Origin: Escarpia spicata
Taxonomy: Eukaryota > Annelida > Polychaeta > Sabellida > Siboglinidae
Assembly (NCBI GenBank): GCA_963995525.1
Contig: OZ023208.1
Span: 25,602,808 to 25,666,807 of the forward strand
DNA length: 64,000 nt
Direction: 5' to 3'
Under the pieces are notes generated by a model. That model saw only the letters and a list, made by a program, of their open reading frames with translations, did not search any database and was not told the DNA's origin. Below are positions 23,001 through 34,690 of this stretch, piece by piece (position 1 is the stretch's first letter; every line of letters starts with the position of its first letter). The position numbers and the translations under genes are program-made.

Positions 23001-26000
23001 TATGACAAAAAACCTGCGCACACCAGTCCACTCGTCATCGGATATGCGCCGACTTGTCACCGGATACCTGCTTAAGTCGATTAGCGCCGACTGCCGATTC
23101 AAAATTTAAATAGACGTAAAACACCATCCGACTGACAGAAAATTTAAGGGGCAGGCAGGAGGCAGTTGGCACTAACGCCGACTAGTCGGCTGGTGTGTGC
23201 CTAGCTTGACACAACTGTATGTTGATGCTCGCTTTCTGTCTGTGGACTTGAAGGATTGGTCACTGGTCAGATATCTTTAGCATGGAGTCTAAAACATAAA
23301 AATGCTACAGAGTGTATTATGTTTCAAATATATGGTCAGTTTCTCTACACTTGGTGTCTATGAATTAGTTTATAGTTAATTTGGTCACTTTCTATTTGAT
23401 TCAGTAATGTAAATTATACAATTTTCTCATAAGAGGGATTGATAATTATTTTTGTTAGATTTCTTTTGTCGGATTACAGATCGCTTTGTGCTGTTCATTC
23501 TGATTCAATGCGACTTCGATTTCTGAGTCGGAAGGCTAAGTAACAATGAATACTATAAATCTGTTTGTTATCATTATATTTTGTACATATTTGTTTCTTT
23601 ATATTTAACATGATCCAGTCACGTTACTCTTCACCCTGATCCTCTGGCAAACTTGTTCTTTCCAACACAAACTCATTCTCTCTGGAAAACAATATAGTTT
23701 ATTTGGGAATCTATCGGTGCTTACAATGCTCCACATGTCCTATTTTACAATGTTCAACATAATTTTTAGTCCTTTGGCCGAAGGTCCAAGGGACTATTGC
23801 CATCACTCTGCGTCCGCCATCCGCCGTTAGCTGCCGTAAATCAGAAACCATTCAGCAACTTTTTCTCTAATTTTGCATAGACATCTTAGGGCACTGCCAT
23901 TATGCACGAGAAATCTGTATTTGATTGAATAATTCTAAGGGCTCCCTAGGGCCTCCAAGGACCCCAAAACTGGTAAAAATTTAACATTTTGCCAATTTTT
24001 TCAAAAACTGTTCAGCAACTGTTTTCTAATTTTGCATAGATATATCTTAGGGTGCTGCCACTATACAAGAAATCTGTATTTGATTGAATCATACTAAGGG
24101 CACCTAAGGGGCCCCAAGGTGCAACAGTTTTACATTATTTAGTGATGTGGTTTTGAGAAGGGCCCTTGAGACCTCCCCCAACAGTAGATTTTGTTTATTG
24201 TGCCAGAAAGCCAGCAGCATGACTAAACTCTGCAGCCTAGTGCAATTGTTCCATTGAGACCTTGACTAATCTTTAATTGGTCACAGTGCCCAGGAGGAGT
24301 AGACACACTTGACCCTTGTTAGACTTAACAGTTGCCTAAAACTGTTAAACTGTGTCTTCAAAACTATTGATTTTCTATAATTGCAAGTTGTGTTTATTTT
24401 GATGTTCATTTAATTATTATAAAATGGTGTGACTGTGGTGTCTATTGGTTAAAGATGTATTGTTTGTAGAAACCTGTAGGTGACAAACATAGAAAATTAA
24501 TATTCTGTCACCTGTAGGTGACAAACATAGAAAATTAATATTCTGGACAACTATAGAGTGAAATATCCTACACTTTATTGATATCAAAAGCATTCTACTC
24601 TTCTGTTTACGCTTGCCATGCCTTGTGTAGACATGGTACTGTGTAAATCAATTGTATCAATATAGACTAATAATTACAGATTCACAAAATAGTTGACACC
24701 TGAAACAACCAAATGTCAACCATCTGAAGAGTTGACATAGTTCCACTATACACAAGCAAGAAATCTGTATTTGATTTTATCATTCTAGTGTCATCAGCAT
24801 ATAGTAGAACATACATTTTCTATATCATCATCACTAAGGTTGTTGTAAATTTCACCAGCTACCATGTCAAGTCTGTTATAATTGTGACTAAGTGTTCAAA
24901 ATTATTCAGGTAAATAGCAAATAACAAAGGACACAAGTTTTCTCCTTGCCATACCTATACATCACATGAGAAGAAGGCTGACCCAGCCTGGCCCTGATTT
25001 GTATATGATTTAGCATTTTTGTACATGTTGTATACAACTTTCAACACATTACCATTAATACCGCATGAAATTATCTTAGACCACAGTGAGGACCGGTCTA
25101 CTAAATCAAATGCTTTCTTATAATCGATGAAGGCACAATAAAGCCTTTTGCGTCGAGACAAATACAGTTCAACCAATACCCCTATCTGAACACTGCCTGT
25201 TCTTCACCTATTACATTCGCTTTGTTTAGGTATGTGGTCAGTCTGGTGTTTTGAACAATCACTAAGGATTAATGAACACTTGTGCAGAATGTCACCCACT
25301 TGGCAGGTTTAATTGATCTATTCAGCAATGAGGACACTGCTTAGGCCTCACTCTGGACACTGTCACTCACAGTGTTCTGTATTGTCTTAGTTGGTGCATT
25401 GAGCTAATCTACTTGACCATGAATCAGTGGTGGCTCTGGTTGTGTATTACACCCACCTGTGGAGCTAAGATTCTCTGCCTGCTACTGTTTGATGGAAACT
25501 GTGACTACTCTGAATTGGTCACTGGCAGTAGCTTGTGTCAACAGACAGCATTAAGCCACAAGACCCCTGTTAAACTGGACAGTTGCCTGTAGGTTTTAAA
25601 TTGTGTCAAACAGTGAGTCTACCTTTTGCTCTCAAATAATCTGTCCTCTTAGTTTTACACATAAAGACATCATCTGGCATAACTTGATAAGTCTTTGTAG
25701 CAGCACATTTGTACTTCCAGTGTATCATTGCAACATAACATACATATTACATACTGTGTGCCACATTTGAATGTTGTGCATGTAATATTTCCATGCAATC
25801 CATTTGCATATATAATGTAAAACTTCGACAGCCGTTTTCTTCATTTTCACTTTTTGACCCCTAGCATGTTCAATGCTCCATAACTTCGCAAATTTTTGTA
25901 GCAGTCATAATTTCTGAAACCGTGTAAAGCACCCTACCAAACCTTTACAAGGATGTAAGAAAACAATGTTACAATTTTTCTGACTTATCACTCATTTGGT

Positions 26001-27742
26001 CAGCCGGGGTCACATAGACGTATTAGTCCAAAGGACTACAGGGCCACTTGGCCCATTTATTAATTCAATTTTCCCACTTTAAAAATAAATGCATTGCAGA
26101 AGGGATCTAAGATTCCCAGAGGGTAGCTTGTATGTTCACTGTCTTCCAGATATCATCTACATTTGTCATGTGGAATTTCCTCGTATTTCAGGGCCATCTG
26201 AACACATATCGATTCTGTGACAACGTGTGGACATTTGTCCTGAACGACGTGGAGTTTAAGGAGGGGCAGGAAGTGGCAAATGTAACCAAAGTGAAGATAG
26301 TTGCATGCGATGGAAAAGGTAAGCAGTGAAGGCAGGATGTAATAGGTATGTGTTTGTTCTCAGATGTTGACACTAGAATAAACAATGGTTGTCAGTCTTG
26401 CTAATATTTCGGTTGAAATCTGTATTTTTGACTTGAAATTCTGTATAAATCTATAGATATTTTGCATTGGATAACCTGTCCTATCTCCAGTTCCCAGACT
26501 ACAAAATATACCTATTACCTCATAACAAGTCTACTAAGTTTGCTTGAAATTATCAAGTGTCACCAGGTTTCAAAAAATAGGCCCAACTACATTTACAATG
26601 ACTCCGCTAGCTAATTATTTTGTCCCGAATCTGTCCAGCATCAGAAGTATTTTTTCTTTGACGTTTTATGTTTTTCGTTCAAATTTATATTTGTGTGATG
26701 ACCACAAGAATATACATATTATCACAACTTGATTTGACACAGATCCATTCTAAAAGGCCTACCCTGTATATGGCTGTATTCTGCTAAAGTAAACTATTGT
26801 ATACAGGAAGTTCATAGTTTACTTCATACCACCCAGTATGTATACAGGAAGTTCATAGTTTACTTCATACCACCCAGTATGTATACAGGAAGTTCATAGT
26901 TTACTTCATACCACCCAGTATGTATACAGGAAGTTCATAGTTTACTTCATACCACCCAGTATGTATACAGGAAGTTCATAGTTTACTTCATACCACCCAG
27001 TATGTATACAGGAAGTTCATAGTTTACTTCATACCACCCAGTATGTATACAGGAAGTTCATAGTTTACTTCATACCACCCAGTATGTATACAGGAAGTTC
27101 ATAGTTTACTTCATACCACCCAGTATGTATACAGGAAGTTCATAGTTTACTTCATACCACCCAGTATGTGGCATGACTAGACTGTTGATAAATGCAACGT
27201 TGATATGTCATATAATAACAATAATAAAAATACTTCTTTTGCATCAATATCCTCGAAAATCTTGTAATTGTGTTCCATGTGAAAGTTGTCAACATGTAGA
27301 TCACTATTTCTGGTAACATTTATGTTTTCCTAAGTCATTGATGTTCTTGTTAGGAATAAAATCTGATTCCAGTTAATTGAATATACCAGTAGTAAAAGGT
27401 GATCATTCAACAGTGTAACAAGTGTTCACAGGACTTCAACAATTACGAAGTGTATTATCCCAAAGGCTGTTGTTACAGGCAGTCATAACATTGTAAATAA
27501 TAATAGATTTTATTATTATTTATTATGGTCAAGTAATTAAAATGATAAGAAATTTGTAATTATTCAAGTAGTATCGTGAACAAAATATTCATTAGTGAAT
27601 TGCAAAATACACTATGTCTTGACAAAAAGGAATATCAGTCATGAGAAACTCTATAGTGCATTTACTGTCATGATCTGATGGACGTATAGTGGATGTGACC
27701 GCTGAATCATTGTGTTGTCTTATTTCAGGATCTGCACCATGA
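19980..27742 (+). CDS. GTF2A2: Transcription initiation factor IIA, gamma subunit (complete)
   Basis: Join 19980..20051, 22048..22152, 26192..26318, 27729..27742: 105 residues plus TGA; human TFIIA-gamma has 109. The protein starts [20 protein letters not shown] and continues with [18 protein letters not shown] (the helical part that packs with TFIIA-alpha/beta) and the beta-barrel part [19 protein letters not shown] and VKIVACDGK. These blocks are nearly invariant in animals. TFIIA binds TBP on the core promoter in the nucleus, stabilising TBP-DNA binding and countering repressors. Only the C-terminal tail (GSAP) is divergent. The last exon contributes only four codons plus part of a fifth, and its acceptor region is duplicated. 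Intron 2 carries two DNA-transposon-like elements and a LINE fragment; intron 3 carries a 41-bp minisatellite. Confidence 0.97.
20052..22047 (+). other. GTF2A2 intron 1
   Basis: No exon recognised. At 21955-22012, just before the exon 2 acceptor, lies a fragment (GATAAGAACTTACCTTTACT) that is the reverse complement of the start of the repeat at 12592. Confidence 0.7.
22048..22152 (+). CDS. GTF2A2: GTF2A2 exon 2
   Basis: 35 codons, acceptor TTTCCAG, donor GTGGGC, phase 0. It encodes the central helix [15 protein letters not shown] and the RVKNR basic stretch. Confidence 0.97.
22576..23205. mobile_element. Non-autonomous TIR element, about 630 bp
   Basis: The left end GCTAAGCACACACCAGCCGA is matched in inverse by TCGGCTGGTGTGTGCCTAGC at the right end, with one mismatch in 20. 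Internal segments repeat GCCGACTAG and CACACCAGTCCACTCG motifs. It has no transposase frame and lies in GTF2A2 intron 2. Confidence 0.75.
23767..26038. mobile_element. Probable TIR element with TAGTCCTTTGG ends, about 2.3 kb
   Basis: The 11-bp inverted end TAGTCCTTTGG is at 23767 and, inverted, at 26028-26038. Inside are an imperfect direct duplication (blocks near 23865 and 24000), a 36-bp tandem duplication at 24473-24544 and a LINE fragment. The left end also contains a local palindrome, CCTTTGGCCGAAGG. The boundaries are my inference. Confidence 0.5.
24745..25200 (-). pseudogene. Decayed LINE reverse-transcriptase fragment
   Basis: Minus strand: [20 protein letters not shown], the RT fingers motif, then [18 protein letters not shown]; after frame breaks, a YADDT catalytic box is encoded at about 24786-24800. 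It is fragmentary, with frameshifts and stops, and belongs to a non-LTR retrotransposon of undetermined clade. Confidence 0.85.
26192..26318 (+). CDS. GTF2A2: GTF2A2 exon 3
   Basis: 127 nt, acceptor TATTTCAG, donor GTAAGC, ends in phase 1. It encodes the beta-barrel core including [15 protein letters not shown] and KIVACDGK. Confidence 0.97.
26799..27167. repeat. 41-bp minisatellite, 9 copies
   Basis: Nine head-to-tail units starting GTATACAGGAAGTTCATAG, 369 bp in total, identical as far as I can see. It lies in GTF2A2 intron 3. Confidence 0.97.
27729..27742 (+). CDS. GTF2A2: GTF2A2 exon 4 (terminal codons GSAP)
   Basis: Acceptor CTTATTTCAG; the first two bases complete a Gly codon, then S-A-P-stop. 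An alternative acceptor at 27780 gives the same residues (stop at 27792-27794). Confidence 0.75.
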
Positions 27743-27834
27743 TTGAAAGCGACATCCCTGAAGATCATTTTTGTTCTCAGGATCAGCACCATGATCTGCA
27801 GCCACATCACCAAGGATCAGGATCAGGCTGTTCA

Positions 27835-28200
27835 ACATGACTGAGGATCATGCTCAGTGTGTGTGACATGACTGAGGATCATGCCCATTGTATGTGACAT
27901 GACTGAGGATCATGCTCAGGGCATGTGACATGACTGAGGATCATGCTCAGGGTGTGTGACATGACTGAGGATCATGCTCGGGTTGTGTGACATGACTGAG
28001 GATCATGCTCGGGTTGTGTGACATGACTGAGGATCATGCTCGGGTTGTGTCACATGACTGAGGATCATGCTCGGGTTGTGTCACATGACTGAGGATCATG
28101 CTTGGGTTGTGTCACATGACTGAGGATCATGCTTGGGTTGTGTCACATGACTGAGGATCATGCTCGGGTTGTGTGACGTGACTGACGATGTGCTCAGGAT
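27835..28200. repeat. 31-bp minisatellite, about 12 copies
   Basis: Units of the type ACATGACTGAGGATCATGCT plus a variable CGGGTTGTGTG part, period 31 bp. It starts about 90 bp after the GTF2A2 stop codon, so it is probably in the 3' UTR. Confidence 0.95.
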
Positions 28201-29794
28201 GTCTATCTAGATTGACGGCCACATCAGAGAAATCATCTCCGTGCTCAGGAGCTGAGTAATATGGCTACATGAATTGGGGATCGGTTGGAGTTGTACATAT
28301 CTGCATAACTATAAAAAGTAATATTGTCTTCTATAATTGCCAGACACCATACAGACCCCTTCAGGTGTTTTTTTATGACAAGTTTTTTCTAAGAATCAAA
28401 ACTTATATAAAATGCAATGGTGTGCACAGAATTTTTGTCATAATTTATTGCGAGGTGATGGTGATGTTCAAATAATAATTCCATATCTCGATAGTCGATT
28501 TGTGGAGCTGTCTAGTCATAAATTTACAACTACATCCCGGGAAGCTCTGCTGGCACCGGTGACAAAATTCGACATCTACCATGTACAAATGTGAATTAGC
28601 TACACATACATGCCAGCGAAATGACCCGCGATCAACGATATGCAGAGGTAATTCACTGCAAACTGATCAGTTATAATGACTTAATATTTTGAGCTACATG
28701 GTAACATTTTATTTTTCAATATTATGTTTGTCTTTAACCCAGAATAACCATAAATTATCCATGCAGATATTGATGAAAAGAGTTAGAACGTGTTCTGTTC
28801 CATTTAGTTTTTCTGGAAAAAAAATTTTGTAGCAGTAATAAATTGCAGAAGATCGCAGATCCAATAGACAATGTTTCACAAGTGATTCACTACAAAGGAA
28901 CACATTTAATGGTGTCGGTCGTTTGTTTCAATGTTTTGTACTGTATTATGTCGATGTTTTGTACTGTATTGTGTCGATATATATTTCCATGAAGTAAAGA
29001 AGTTGTACAAAGACGTTCAGTGCAAGATGTCACGATCTGCAGTTAACATAACAGATTGACAGAGGCTTAGAAAGCATATTCGTTGAGATGAACACAATCT
29101 GTGGTTATGTTTTTGTGACGCTTCTTCCATTCAAACGTACCAGATATGGATTTTCGGTCATGTTGCTGAATACACAAATGCTGGCATCTGAAGTGGCTAA
29201 TAAGTGCCAAGTCTTGCCAGAGAATGCCTTGTTTTGGGGGTCATTTGAGGACGAGCTGCTGGTGCAATGTAGCCGAGTTGTTAGTCATGGCTATCCCAGC
29301 GGGATTAAACAATCATTCGGTACCCTTCCCTACACGTGGATTGACACGTTGCATATTTATGTTAGCAGTGTTTGTGTTATGCTCTACATACTTTTAGTAA
29401 AGTATAATATCATTTATTATCTGTGTGTACTTTTTATAATAATATATATACATTATAACTTTACATATATATATATACAGTAAACCTGGGATATAACATA
29501 TTCACTTATGATAAATTCTCGCTTATACATAATAAATGATTATTGGTCCCGATGTTTTCTTATTGCATGGTCAATTTCAGATGTATTTACGCCCCTGAAA
29601 CTGGCCCCTGGCGCGTCATAACCGATATCACATTCATTCTGCGCCCTGGCACCCTAAGCAGGTCATACCTGGGGTGGACTGACGATCTGAGGGGGCATCT
29701 CTTATTCTGGGGCAAGTTGATAGGCAAACTGAAATGCGGTGGAAGAATTAGGACTCGACTAATTGTGATACATGTTAGTCGTCGTTGAAAGTAC
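28201..29794. other. GTF2A2 3' flank, no further gene recognised
   Basis: AT-rich. The longest open frame here (29088-29483, plus) has no recognisable domain and ends in a TA-rich run. Confidence 0.55.
28837..28842 (+). terminator. Candidate polyadenylation signal of GTF2A2
   Basis: First AATAAA I see downstream of the GTF2A2 stop, about 1.1 kb away. If used, the 3' UTR would contain the 31-bp minisatellite. Confidence 0.35.
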
Positions 29795-30032
29795 GGGCGG
29801 TTCCAGAGAGGGTGGTCTAGGGAGGCACAAAAACCTGCAATTTTGAGGCTCGCCAAAAACCTCCGCTGGCGGCCGAACTAAATTCATATTGGGTGCCGTC
29901 TGAGCTTCAACACGACTCTGCTGTCGCGCTGTCGGATAATGATATCGGGGGAGGGGGGGGGTTGACATTTTCGCGACGACTACACGGTGTACATAACAAG
30001 GATCTAGGGGGCACGTCATTCTACCGCAGGCG
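29795..30032. mobile_element. Diverged relative of the 57.75-kb MITE
   Basis: It starts GGGCGGTTCCAGAGAGGGT, matching GGGCGGATCCTGAGAGGGT at 57756, and shares CCTCCGCTGGC, a G-run followed by TTGACA, and a late TCTAGGGGGCACGT block in the same order. The right end was not found. Confidence 0.5.
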
Positions 30033-30486
30033 TAGCGCGGCCAAATTCCAAAGGTGTGGGGTCACATGTCCCACAGGGCCCTGGACATGTCTATGGTGTT
30101 CAATGTTTTTGCACCAGTAAAAGGTAGTCGTCTAACTATGAATGTAGAAATTCAAGCCTGTGGAATACATTCCGTGTGGCCAAAGATGGCTGTCATACGT
30201 TAACGTGCTGCGTAAATCTGATAATGTAGAAACTCGATAATAAATTATTGTTAAAGTGGTAGGCCTACCACGAAACTGCACAATTAATTTGGTAAGCTGG
30301 AAACTTTTTCCAAACCATTTTCGACGAATCGTCTCCTGCATCGCTGCACGCGATGGCTGCATCATAATGCCAACACGGTCGGTGCCGACGTAATAGCAAG
30401 TCAGATCACGAACCCCTATGCTACAAGTGATTGTGTGTATCATTGCATAGAGGGTCTACGTGTGTAATAAACTGCCATGCACTAAC
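30033..30486. other. Intergenic, nothing recognised
   Basis: No exon or repeat that I can name. Confidence 0.5.
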
Positions 30487-32175
30487 AGGCCCGTAGCACG
30501 TGAACCCCCTTCAGATTTGCACCTTTAAAATGTGAACCACTAATTGTATTCCATGTTTCTCAAAAGCGTTAACCCCCCTCCTAAAAGCTACTGGATGTTC
30601 AAGCATTACTAGGAATAGCAAGGAAGCCTGATTTGTATAGATGATAAAGGGAGAACCCTTATTTATTAAGTGATTATCATTGAATGTATGGGAGCCTGGT
30701 TGGGGGTCTGTCTCCAATGCCATGTGTGAAAAGGGCAGTCAGTAGAGGAATGTGTATCAAAGGACCATTGCATCCAATTAGCCATGCAGAAGGATTTCAC
30801 ACTATTCCAGAGTCTCCGCATGGGGTAACAATTACACAAGAAGCCAGTTTTACACCAAACGTAAACCTACATGAGTCCTAATTGTAGTCACTCTGAGGTG
30901 ACAGGATGCAAACAAAATACTGGTGAATGAACGGGTGACGATTATTATCAATTATGAGCATATAAATTAAACCATATAAAATAATTCATGATTTCTCATC
31001 AGAAATCTGTTGAAAGTAAACGAGAGGTGCGGCCTTTTATTTTCAGTCTGCTGGTTAAGGTAACTTCCGACAGTTAAAGAGGCTATTCTCAACAATTTAA
31101 GATGTATAGCGAGTGTATTTCTTATAAGCTGCAAACCCAGTAGACAAACTCATCTGGCTTAACACAAATAACATTTGTCAACTAACATTGCGCGGGAACG
31201 CGAATTTCGATTAATAATTGTATTTATCCAATACACAATAAAGTTTAGCTTCACCTATTTAAAAATGCGCATGCTGAGGAGAAATCGTGTAATTGTGTGG
31301 CTGTATGGTAGCAAAATACTGTGGTTGTTAGTTGCTTGTTTGTAGATCTTAGAAAGGGGAACCTTTATTATTCTGTGTTCCGTACAGTTGTAAAATACAG
31401 TTAGTGTTTCCTGGAGTCAGTGTGGTGTAGAGGATGTGGTACTTTACTGTTTGACACACCTAGAATTTAATTCAAATTCCACAAGAGGACAATAATTTTT
31501 CTAATCTTCTCTTTACAGGGCATGGTTTATAAAGGCTTGTTAATTTACTAACTTAATTATGTTTATGATAAATTATGGAACTTTTGCATATCAGATCAGA
31601 TAAACATAATGTATTAACTGAATTAAAACCAGATTGTAAATGTCACACTTTAACTGTTTATTCTGAAAAAATAACTTGGACACACCCACACTCCTCGGTG
31701 CCTCGTTTATTTTAATATGAACATTCAAAACAACTGAACACACGACAAAGGGTTTCGAGCAAAATTCAGTCATATATTTAGTAATATACTTTCACTGCGT
31801 GTTGGCTTTTATTAATACAAATGGGTGTAAATTAGGCTTAATCACAAACAAAATGGGACAAATCTCCACAGACCACACGAGTCCCACTTTGTTTGAAAAC
31901 ACACCCAAAACGACCTCGTTATGGGCCTGCTGGGGATGCTAATGTGGTGTTTGTATATAAGATGAAAGAATATAAGACGAAACCACATGGTCCACCAATC
32001 ACTTCATTGTTCTTCAAGTTTGAAATGCAAAATTTTTGCATTATGAGCCCCCACCTGAACGTGTAAGGCCCTATGTATTATGAAAAAAACAACCCCACAT
32101 GAACTTGTGGCGCCCACTGGAGTCTGAATTGGTAAAATGTTAACCCCCATATTGTGAAAAGCTGGCCACGGGCCT
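30487..32175. mobile_element. Possible TIR element with CAGGCCCGT ends
   Basis: The left end CAGGCCCGTAGC and the right end GCCACGGGCCTG (inverse CAGGCCCGTGGC) bracket about 1.7 kb, and GTGAACCCCC and GGGGGTTAAC motifs recur near both ends. A tRNA-like segment lies inside at 31418-31492. No transposase frame is visible. Confidence 0.4.
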
Positions 32176-32849
32176 GCCCGGCCTGGCTAACTTATTTAGA
32201 ATCTCTGGGCATCGGACGTTAAATGTAGATATTCGGTGTAAGAATCTTCTTGTTGCTGTTTCGAACTTTGAGCAAGTTTGTTAATTACACGTTGATCCAG
32301 CTCTATTAAAGAATACCTGTTTATAGACAGTGGTGGATATTTGTGTACGACTATAGTCATCATGCAGTAATTACAGCGTGGCTGAATGCTTCCCAGAAAG
32401 CTCGAGATGGTGTTAGATTCAACACATCTGCCCCAGAGAAGAATTAAATGCTAAATATTTTGCCAGAAGTGTTGTTGCAAAGGCTTTACAGTTATACTTT
32501 AAATGAGATAACGGAGAAAACAGACCTTAGAGATAAAGTAATTATGCATGTAGTCGTTTTAGACAGGTAAGCAACAATGTCAGCATCTGCAGGACATAAC
32601 ATGCGCAATATACTACGATACATTATACAGGATGCTACCTCCGTATGTGCGGCTTCAGATAAACATAGCAGATTTGAACGTTGGCGCATTGTGCCGAATG
32701 TATTCGTTTATCTTAACTAACGTTATTGAATTAAAATAACTGTTCTCACATTTTTGAAAACAAAATTGATGAAATACAAATATTAGGTATTTATATAACC
32801 AGTTATTTGCACAAACGGTTCTTCGCGGTTATTTTCAAACGTCATAAGA
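32176..32849. other. Intergenic, nothing recognised
   Basis: AT-rich, with no exon or named repeat. Confidence 0.5.
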
Positions 32850-34690
32850 TTTAACAATATTGCCACCCAGATAATTAACTCTAGATGGCAGATGGACAAG
32901 GAAGGAGTCCAACCCTTTTATTTACATGTATCCCGCCCTTCTGAGGTATGTGTCGATTTTATTTTTAAACATCAACGCTACTAGCACCCACACAATCAGC
33001 AGATAATCTGTTCCATTAATTTACAGTCCTTTGTGGAAATGAGAACTGTCTTATATATAATCTACACTGGTCCTTTACTAATGCAATTTCATGTCCTAGT
33101 CTTTCTATTTTTCTTAATTGAGAAAACAATATTTATATCAATATTTTCTTAACCATTCAATATTTTAAACACTTCTATCTGATCTCCTCTCAATCTCCTG
33201 GTATCGATCTAGTGTTGTTAAACTACATTCTTTTAGGCGTTTTTTATAAATAAGATTTTGTATTTTTTTTCGTTCTCTGTACTTTTTCTAGCATATCTAT
33301 GTCCTTCTTCCGATATGGCCTCTTCACGCTTATATATAATATTCTAAATGAGGCCAAACTGTTGTTTTGTACAGCGGTATTATTAGTTCTTTTTCCTTAC
33401 AAGCTATATTTCACCTAATTAATCCAAGGATTTGATTTCCCTTTGAAGCTGCAATTCCGCACTGCTTTGAAACCTTCATATCAGCACTAATGGTTAACCC
33501 TAAGTCCTTCTCTTTTACAGTAGTACTTAATACAGCATTCCCATTGTATATTCTACATCTTCGTTCCCATGTCTTGTGTGGAGGCATTTTCATTTCCCAA
33601 AATTAAACAACATTTGCCACTTTTCAGACCATTTGATCAACCTGTCAAGATCATCTTGTAAATGCTGTCTATCTCCATCACTTTTAACCTTTCTAAACAC
33701 TTTTGTATCATCCGCAAATTTCAACACCTTGCTTGTTATATAATCGTCCAAATCGTTTATATGTATTAAGAATAATATAGGTCCCAGTACTGATCTCTGA
33801 GGTACCTCACACAAAACTTATTTCCAGTTTGAAGCCTCCCAATCAACAACTACCCGTTGTCATCTGTCAATCAGCGATTTTTTTATCCAGTTAATTATAC
33901 CATTTCCTATGCCATGGGCCTTTAGTGTAAGCAATAGTCTTTGATGTGGCACTTTTTGAACCGTTTCCCTTGTTTTTTTTAAGGGAAAAAATTTATCGAC
34001 GATGCACTCAATTTCCCTCTTTAAGATTTTCCAGCATTCTGTTGCTGTCTTAATCTTCAGTACGTTATTCCAGTCTATCTTTGCTAAATATTTCCTCATG
34101 TCCTTTGTATCTTCCTTTGTGGAAATTCATCCTGTACTGCTTTTTATTATTCCTTTCTGATTTAATTTTTATGGTAAAATGTATCTGGTTATTATCACTA
34201 CTCCCCAGTGGCCCACATACCTTGACACTGTCAACTAATTCATTCTGTGAGGACAAAACTATGTCTAATATATTCTCACCCCTGGTTGGTTATAGCACTT
34301 GTTGAGAAAGGAAACTATCTTGCACTAAAACCTTGTGGCCCTCACTACCCATACTCTGTAGAGATTTCCATTGTATATACCCATGGTTAAAATCCCCTAT
34401 AATAACTCAGTCCCGTTTGCTAACTTCCCATATACCGTTTTGTACTTTTTCATTCTTTTCTATGCTTATGTTTAGACTTCGATAAACTAACCCAACTGTT
34501 AACTTCTTCCTATTCTATCTTTCCTAAACATTACATATCTTGTCAGTCCCAATTCTACATCTGATATATCGGTGGTGGCCCATGATTCGGTTATACCTAT
34601 TATGTGAGGGTCAATATCTTCTACCATAATATTTAGTTCATTTCTTTTTAGGATAATACTCCTTGCATTTAAATAATAACTATATTATTG
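32850..34690 (-). pseudogene. CR1-like LINE, 5'-truncated and inactivated
   Basis: Read on the minus strand from 34690 down: an endonuclease remnant (IIGITESWA), a linker (KVCGPLGSSDNNQIHF), then the reverse transcriptase with PQRSVLGPILFLIHINDL, the catalytic box LKFADDTKVF, a thumb region (WSEKWQMLFNFGK, EKDLGLTISADMKVSKQC, NQILGLIR) and a 3' end encoding a CVGASSVDVF-like tail. Frames are broken by shifts and stops. The motif order and the FADDTK box fit the CR1/Rex1 group. Confidence 0.88.

Noticed and set aside
29088..29483. 131-residue plus-strand frame after GTF2A2
   Set aside because: No family resemblance, and the C-terminal part is a TA-rich microsatellite.
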